A DNA stretch of 64,000 bases from positions 1,922,001-1,986,000 of the forward strand of contig CAVWBO010000007.1 of the NCBI GenBank assembly GCA_963753185.1, written 5' to 3'. The notes beneath the pieces are model-generated. The model was given only the letters and a program-made list of their open reading frames with translations, made no database searches and was not told where the DNA came from. Below are positions 59,653-64,000 of the stretch, one piece after another. A program made the position numbers and the translations under genes. The DNA is from SZUA-442 sp963753185. Lineage in GTDB: Bacteria > Actinomycetota > Acidimicrobiia > Spongiisociales > UBA5794. Within the stretch, counting starts at the first letter, position 1, and each line of letters opens with the position of its first letter.

Positions 59653-61866
59653 ATGCGCGACCGTGACCAGTCCGTCCTCAGCGAGATCCTTCCACCGGAG
59701 GAGCGCGCGATCGAAGCGGTCGTGGCGAGGTACCAGAGGGTCGCACCGGCAGTCACCCGCTTCGCCAGGTCACTTTCGGGAAACGACGAACTCCAGGTTC
59801 GCCTAGGCACGCAGGCGACGGCGACGCCCGACACCATCGTCATCGACCCAGGTGTGTTCCAAACGGCGTATGCGCGATCCGCTCCCGTCACACCTTCGGA
59901 AGTCGCACTCACATCTGCTCTGCACGAGGTGATCCACCTCCTCGCGACAGACTTCGACGAGGAGCGCCCCATCCCCAAGGAGTGGCGCGCCTACCTGCCT
60001 GACCGCGACCCCCAGGAAGAGGAGGAGGGCGCCATGGTGCCCGTCGGCCTCTTCGAATTCGGGGAGATGGATGAGGACGTCGTTCGCGACGACATCACCG
60101 AGGACGACATCGCATTCGACCACGTCCCCGAGCGTTCCGCCGAGGCGGTCCCCCTGCTCAGTGCCCTCAACGAGATCGGCGGCCCTGCAGCGGAAGCACT
60201 GTTCCTCTCGATCGAGGACGCACGCCAGGAGCGGGTGAACTTCGAGGCCTACCCGGGTGCGGGTTCGGTGCTGCGGGACCTGTATCGGACCTCCGTCGGG
60301 CACGCGATGGGAACCGCACGGCCACTCGGCCAGTTCGCCCTCGCGTGCTTCATGATCGTTGGCGGCCACGAGGAGCGGAACCGGATCCAGCGGCGCGTCG
60401 AACCACACGTCGCCCTTGCGATCGACGACGCGATGGCCTTCCTCGACCCTGTCGTCGACGTCGATGACCCCTGGACCGTCGGCACGGTCGCGCTCCAACT
60501 GCTTTCGGTGGCACGGATGCACAACCTCATGCAAGAAGGCGCCGCGTCGTCGACGCCGCAGGGTCGCAAGGCGGAGATGGAGGTCGACGGATCGACCATC
60601 ACGCAGTCCGTGGACGCCGTGCGGATGGTCACCCCCTCCCTCGCCGATCGCGATTCGTACGACCAGACGAGGGCGGCCGCCCAGGCAGTGTCCGCCCAGG
60701 ACGGACGAAAGGGAGCTGCAGACCAGGCAGGTGACCCAGCAACGGACCAGATCATGAAGGTGTCGACTGCCCCGACCATCTATCTCCCATCTGGCCAGGG
60801 CGGCAAGCTCCTCGTCACAGGTGTGCCCGCCCGATTCGCCGCGTTCGCGCCCGAGGGTCGTGCGATGTTGACGCAGGCAGCATCGGAGTGGGGCGTCGCA
60901 CAGCACAGGGTGAGCGGCGAGCTGTATCCCCTGTTCCTCGCCAACCAGCGCCGAGGCCTGCGATCGGGATTCGACGCAGGGGATCTGTCCCCCTACACGC
61001 CACTCCTGCTGGGGGCGGGTGTGTACGATCGGATGTTCGAGCGAAGGGACCTTCCGTCGCGTCGTTCGTATGCGGTGAGCCTCCTCGTCGACGGCTCCGC
61101 GTCGATGCTCCAACCCCGTGAGTCCGCTGGCCGGAAGGCTCCGTGGGCCATGGCGGCGGCGCTCCTCGGTGCGTGGACCCTCGCAAGGCTCTCCGATGAG
61201 CTCCAGATCGATTTCGAGGTCGCGATCTTCAACCGGTCGTTCGCCACCTCCGTCGAGGACTCCGAAGCCTCCTACCGGGAGCGACGCACCCGTGCAACAG
61301 CCGGTCTCCGCCAGGCCCAGGGTGGGAATGCAGAACGGCTCACCCGGACCGTCAACCACTACCTCATCAAGTCCTTCCCCCAGCGCTGGCGGTCAGCTGA
61401 AGATGTGCTCGCGGGCCTCTTCTTCACGGCGTCCATGCCAGCGGAGGCCGCAAGGATGGCCCGCAACGATCCCGCCGCCGCTCCTCCGGTGTCGATGTTC
61501 GACAAGGCGGCGAACGTGGACGAGTTCAACCTCGCGCACGCAGCGGAGCGCCTCAACTCCCAACGCGCCAACTACCGCATCATCGTCGTGCTCGCAGACG
61601 GCATGACGCGAGGATCGGTCCAGGCGCTCGCAGAGACGGCGCACAGCATCGAGCACGGCGGTACGACAGTGCTCGGCATCGGAATCGGTGACGACACGGT
61701 GCGCGCCGCGTACTCACGCGCCCAGGTGGTGTCCCAACCCCTCGATCTCGCTGCCGCGATGGTCAACGGGGTGCGCTCGACGCTGTATCGGACGATCGCG
61801 GATTCAGGGACGGACGCGTGGTGGGTGCACGCAGGTGAACAACGACTCGAAGAACTGACGGCATAG
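59653..61866 (+). CDS. CobT-like protein: HExxH metallopeptidase-like domain plus von Willebrand factor A domain
   Basis: A 737-residue cytoplasmic protein. Residues 1-260 contain a zincin-like 'TSALHEVIHLLATDF' (HEVIH at 91-95) and 'SIEDARQERVNFEAYPGAGS', like the region of CobT/DUF2201 proteins. An acidic, low-complexity middle (about 300-370) follows. A C-terminal VWA domain has the MIDAS D480-G-S-A-S484 in 'YAVSLLVDGSASMLQPRE' and a second Asp in 'RIIVVLADGMTRGSV'. It lies 10 nt upstream of a MoxR/CobS-like ATPase gene, as CobT/CobS and VWA/MoxR pairs do, but no cobN or chlH is nearby. It may be a chaperone for metal insertion or complex remodelling; the role is unknown. Confidence 0.8.
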   Translation: MRDRDQSVLSEILPPEERAIEAVVARYQRVAPAVTRFARSLSGNDELQVRLGTQATATPDTIVIDPGVFQTAYARSAPVTPSEVALTSALHEVIHLLATDFDEERPIPKEWRAYLPDRDPQEEEEGAMVPVGLFEFGEMDEDVVRDDITEDDIAFDHVPERSAEAVPLLSALNEIGGPAAEALFLSIEDARQERVNFEAYPGAGSVLRDLYRTSVGHAMGTARPLGQFALACFMIVGGHEERNRIQRRVEPHVALAIDDAMAFLDPVVDVDDPWTVGTVALQLLSVARMHNLMQEGAASSTPQGRKAEMEVDGSTITQSVDAVRMVTPSLADRDSYDQTRAAAQAVSAQDGRKGAADQAGDPATDQIMKVSTAPTIYLPSGQGGKLLVTGVPARFAAFAPEGRAMLTQAASEWGVAQHRVSGELYPLFLANQRRGLRSGFDAGDLSPYTPLLLGAGVYDRMFERRDLPSRRSYAVSLLVDGSASMLQPRESAGRKAPWAMAAALLGAWTLARLSDELQIDFEVAIFNRSFATSVEDSEASYRERRTRATAGLRQAQGGNAERLTRTVNHYLIKSFPQRWRSAEDVLAGLFFTASMPAEAARMARNDPAAAPPVSMFDKAANVDEFNLAHAAERLNSQRANYRIIVVLADGMTRGSVQALAETAHSIEHGGTTVLGIGIGDDTVRAAYSRAQVVSQPLDLAAAMVNGVRSTLYRTIADSGTDAWWVHAGEQRLEELTA

Positions 61867-61876
61867 GAGCGGAATC

Positions 61877-62869
61877 GTGGCATCGACCGTGACATTCACA
61901 GACCCGAGGGGAGAGGGACCCGACGTGGTCCTTCCCATACCCGAAATCGACAAGGACCTGCCTGACAGGCTGAACCGCCTCGACCACATCCCGACGCAGG
62001 ACCCCTACTACGTCGACCTCGGTATGCAGTACAGGCTCGCACGCCTCGAGGAGATCAGGGTCTCCCATTTCTCGGACTCCCCCCTGCACCTCGCGCTCCG
62101 TGGCCACATGGGGACGGGAAAGGATCACGACCTCGAACAGTTCGCCGCGAAGCTCGGAACGCCGTACTACCGGATCCCCCTGACCGGTGAAGTGCGTGAC
62201 ATCACGCTCATCGGTTCGGTCAAGCTCCATGGCGATGGGAAGGGGGGCACGGAGTCGCGGTGGCAGGATGGCGACATCACGCGTGCGCTCCGTGGCCCTG
62301 CGATCGTCAACCTGTCCGAATTGAACGCCGCGGGCGCCGAGACCCTCTTCGCACTCCACGGCCTCCTGGACCGGCACCGGGCACTGGAGCTCCCCACAGG
62401 GGAGATGGTTCGCCTGCGTGACGACGTTCGGATCTTCGGGACCCTCAACCCGACCGACCTGCGCGACTACGCGGGAACCCAGACACTGAACAAGGCATTC
62501 GCCGACCGGTGGATCATCTGGGAGAAGACCTTCCCGAACGAGGACGACCTCACCACGATGCTCTCCCGTCGGCATCCCGACATGGATGAGACCATCCGAT
62601 CGCTCCTGACGAAACTCGCCGTGGAGATCAACACCTCGTTCACCGCAGGAGACACCAGGACCCGCGTCGAGACCCCCATGTCCCTTCGCACCGTCCTCGA
62701 CCGGTATCCCGCCGGCCTTCGCATGTACTCCAATGCGACGGATCCGATGAGATCTGCGTGGGAGGAGTTCGTCCTCCCCCATATCGACCCGTACGACCGC
62801 GACCACTACGAGACCGTGTGGTCTGCGGTCGTCCGGAAGGGACCTGAGGTCGTGCCCTTCTCGGCCTGA
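61877..62869 (+). CDS. MoxR/CobS-like AAA+ ATPase with altered Walker motifs
   Basis: A 330-residue AAA+ protein, GTG start 7 nt after AGGAG. The Walker A position reads 'LALRGHMGTGKDHDLEQFAA', with GTGKD in place of GxGKT/S (D83). The Walker B position reads 'PAIVNLSELNAAGAETLF', with Ser147 in place of the Asp of DE but Glu148 kept. Sensor 1 'RIFGTLNPTDLRDYAG' and the Arg of 'NKAFADRWIIW' are conserved as in CobS/MoxR. The CobT-like gene precedes it, so the two products probably form one complex. Nucleotide may be bound differently or hydrolysed weakly. Confidence 0.85.
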   Translation: MASTVTFTDPRGEGPDVVLPIPEIDKDLPDRLNRLDHIPTQDPYYVDLGMQYRLARLEEIRVSHFSDSPLHLALRGHMGTGKDHDLEQFAAKLGTPYYRIPLTGEVRDITLIGSVKLHGDGKGGTESRWQDGDITRALRGPAIVNLSELNAAGAETLFALHGLLDRHRALELPTGEMVRLRDDVRIFGTLNPTDLRDYAGTQTLNKAFADRWIIWEKTFPNEDDLTTMLSRRHPDMDETIRSLLTKLAVEINTSFTAGDTRTRVETPMSLRTVLDRYPAGLRMYSNATDPMRSAWEEFVLPHIDPYDRDHYETVWSAVVRKGPEVVPFSA

Positions 62870-62943
62870 CCCCCCAGCACACCGCGAATCGCTGGACGGC
62901 AGCGGCATCGAAACGTGTCATAGGCACCAGATACGATCGACGG

Positions 62944-64000
62944 ATGCTCGATCACATCGAACACCAGCGAGGTGCCGAACCCGACTACGACCGCCCGTTC
63001 GGTGACCTCACGGTGGATTCGGCGCCGATTGCGACTCGGCCATGGCCCGATAGAGCGCATCCCGGCCTCGACGATGTCGAGCCGAGCGTTGAGCTCGCGG
63101 CGTGGGTCTCGGCGGTCGATCGGACCAAGCTGTCAGGATCGGACCGACTCGCAGTCATTCGGGCGCACCAACGGCTCATCAGCCACTACCAAGCACAAAT
63201 GTACCGCGACATGCACGCGATCAAGGACCTCTTCCACGACATGGAAGGCATCGAGAACCGCGTGGATGCTGCATTCGCCACAGAAGCGGAGATGCGGGCA
63301 GCGCTCACATGGACGCGCAGGCGAGCCGAGACCGAGCTCTCCCTCGCCATGGACCTCCACGAGCGACATCCTGAGCTGCTCGCCGCGCTCGACCGTGGAA
63401 CGATCGACGTCGCCAGGGCCCGCACCATCGTCCGCGGAACGGAGCATCTCGACGATGACACGGCGCGCCGGATCTGCACCACGGTCCTCGAGGAGGCCGA
63501 GCACCTCACGACCGGCGAGATCAACGCCCGTGTCCGCGCCCTCGCCGCTGCCGCAGACACCGAAGCGGCCTCCCGCCGCTTTGCCACCGCACACGATCAG
63601 CGACGTGTGATCCTCGATGCCACGATCGATGGCACCGCGAACGTGCTCGGCCTTGACCTCTCGCCCGACGATGCAGCCGCAGCGACTCGGCGAATCAACC
63701 GCCTCGCGCGGCGTGCGAGGACCGAGGGCGACGACCGTACCACCGACCAGGTGAAGGCCGACGTGTTCATCGACCTGCTCCTGGGACGTTCGACTCGTTC
63801 GGAGGATGCGAGGAGTGGCGTACCGGGCAACGGAGCGGCGGACATCGAGGTCCGCGTCGACCTGACGACGCTCATGGGACTCGACGACAACGGCGCCGAG
63901 ATCGCAGGGTTCGGGCCGGTGGTGGCCGAGATCGCACGTGATCTCGCCAGCCGCGGCGGCGGGCGCTGGACGTACACCGTGATCGACCCTGTCACCGGTA
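62944..64000 (+). CDS. DUF222/HNH endonuclease-family protein, truncated at window end
   Basis: An open frame from ATG 62944 runs to the last base (352 codons, no stop). It encodes the N-terminal DUF222 domain of actinobacterial 13E12-type HNH proteins: 'VELAAWVSAVDRTKLSG', 'AHQRLISHYQAQMYRDMHAI', 'ALTWTRRRAETELSLAMDLH', 'LAALDRGTIDVARARTIVRG' and 'RINRLARRARTEGDDRTTDQ'. The C-terminal HNH nuclease domain would lie beyond the window. A TACGAT hexamer ends 6 nt before the ATG, consistent with a leaderless transcript. These multicopy genes are often linked to mobile or repeat-rich DNA; their targets are unknown. Confidence 0.85.
   Translation, partial: MLDHIEHQRGAEPDYDRPFGDLTVDSAPIATRPWPDRAHPGLDDVEPSVELAAWVSAVDRTKLSGSDRLAVIRAHQRLISHYQAQMYRDMHAIKDLFHDMEGIENRVDAAFATEAEMRAALTWTRRRAETELSLAMDLHERHPELLAALDRGTIDVARARTIVRGTEHLDDDTARRICTTVLEEAEHLTTGEINARVRALAAAADTEAASRRFATAHDQRRVILDATIDGTANVLGLDLSPDDAAAATRRINRLARRARTEGDDRTTDQVKADVFIDLLLGRSTRSEDARSGVPGNGAADIEVRVDLTTLMGLDDNGAEIAGFGPVVAEIARDLASRGGGRWTYTVIDPVTG

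Noticed and set aside
59803..61359. 518-codon minus-strand frame
   Set aside because: It lies antisense to the CobT-like gene, which has recognisable domains; the minus frame has none.

Overview
The window is GC-rich chromosomal DNA from an actinobacterium. I infer this from a large actinobacterial-type PlsB, LexA/RecA with CGAAC-N4-GTTCG SOS boxes, lexA-LysM-nrdR and dapB/dapA-rnj-ftsK gene orders, an HNH protein of the DUF222 family, and several apparently leaderless genes. Class Acidimicrobiia or a deep-branching relative is my best guess, but no rRNA or other marker here decides it.

Layout. (1) 1-8.65 kb is an accessory island of small, mostly unlinked genes: a tyrosine-recombinase remnant, hypothetical and immunity-like proteins, a membrane protein with a YtrA-type GntR repressor and its operator, a DUF4265 protein, an ANT(3'')(9)-type nucleotidyltransferase, an APH-type kinase, and DUF1801 and DUF5655 proteins. 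Short degenerate repeats follow several of these genes and a 123-bp direct repeat brackets most of the island. It ends at the 3' end of tRNA-Val(CAC). (2) 8.7-15.8 kb holds phospholipid acyltransferases (PlsC-like and PlsB), a zincin, a frameshifted DivIVA-like coiled-coil gene and an Nfu-type Fe-S carrier. (3) 15.9-25.9 kb holds a nitronate monooxygenase-like enzyme, a GH13 glucosidase, a secreted M15 peptidase with FG-GAP repeats, a formylglycine-generating enzyme with its sulfatase, and a foreign-looking alpha/beta-hydrolase lacking its serine. (4) 25.9-30.0 kb is a second accessory zone with gene fragments, a frameshifted secreted subtilase and a recombinase remnant. It abuts the 3' end of tRNA-Val(GAC), which is followed by tRNA-Cys and tRNA-Gly. 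(5) 30.3-62.9 kb is mainly core genome.

In the core block, dut, nrdR, a LysM protein, lexA, recA and cinA relate to nucleotide supply and the SOS/DNA-damage response. Three SOS boxes precede lexA and one lies between recA and a divergent cyclic-2,3-DPG-synthetase-like GTPase. miaA, miaB, rny, rnj, rimO, thpR and arfB act on tRNA, RNA and ribosomes. dapF, dapA and dapB make diaminopimelate for peptidoglycan and lysine. ftsK segregates DNA, and pabB-pabC is a fused p-aminobenzoate synthase. Many of these genes overlap by 4 nt and are translationally coupled. miaA appears to start at CTG in a CTGA overlap with miaB.

The block ends with a CobT-like protein (HExxH plus von Willebrand A MIDAS) and a MoxR/CobS-like ATPase whose Walker motifs are altered. 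This two-gene unit is the best candidate for an uncharacterised system. A DUF222/HNH gene runs off the right edge. Two otherwise good genes (about 14.33 and 28.47 kb) carry single frameshifts, which may be real decay or sequence errors.
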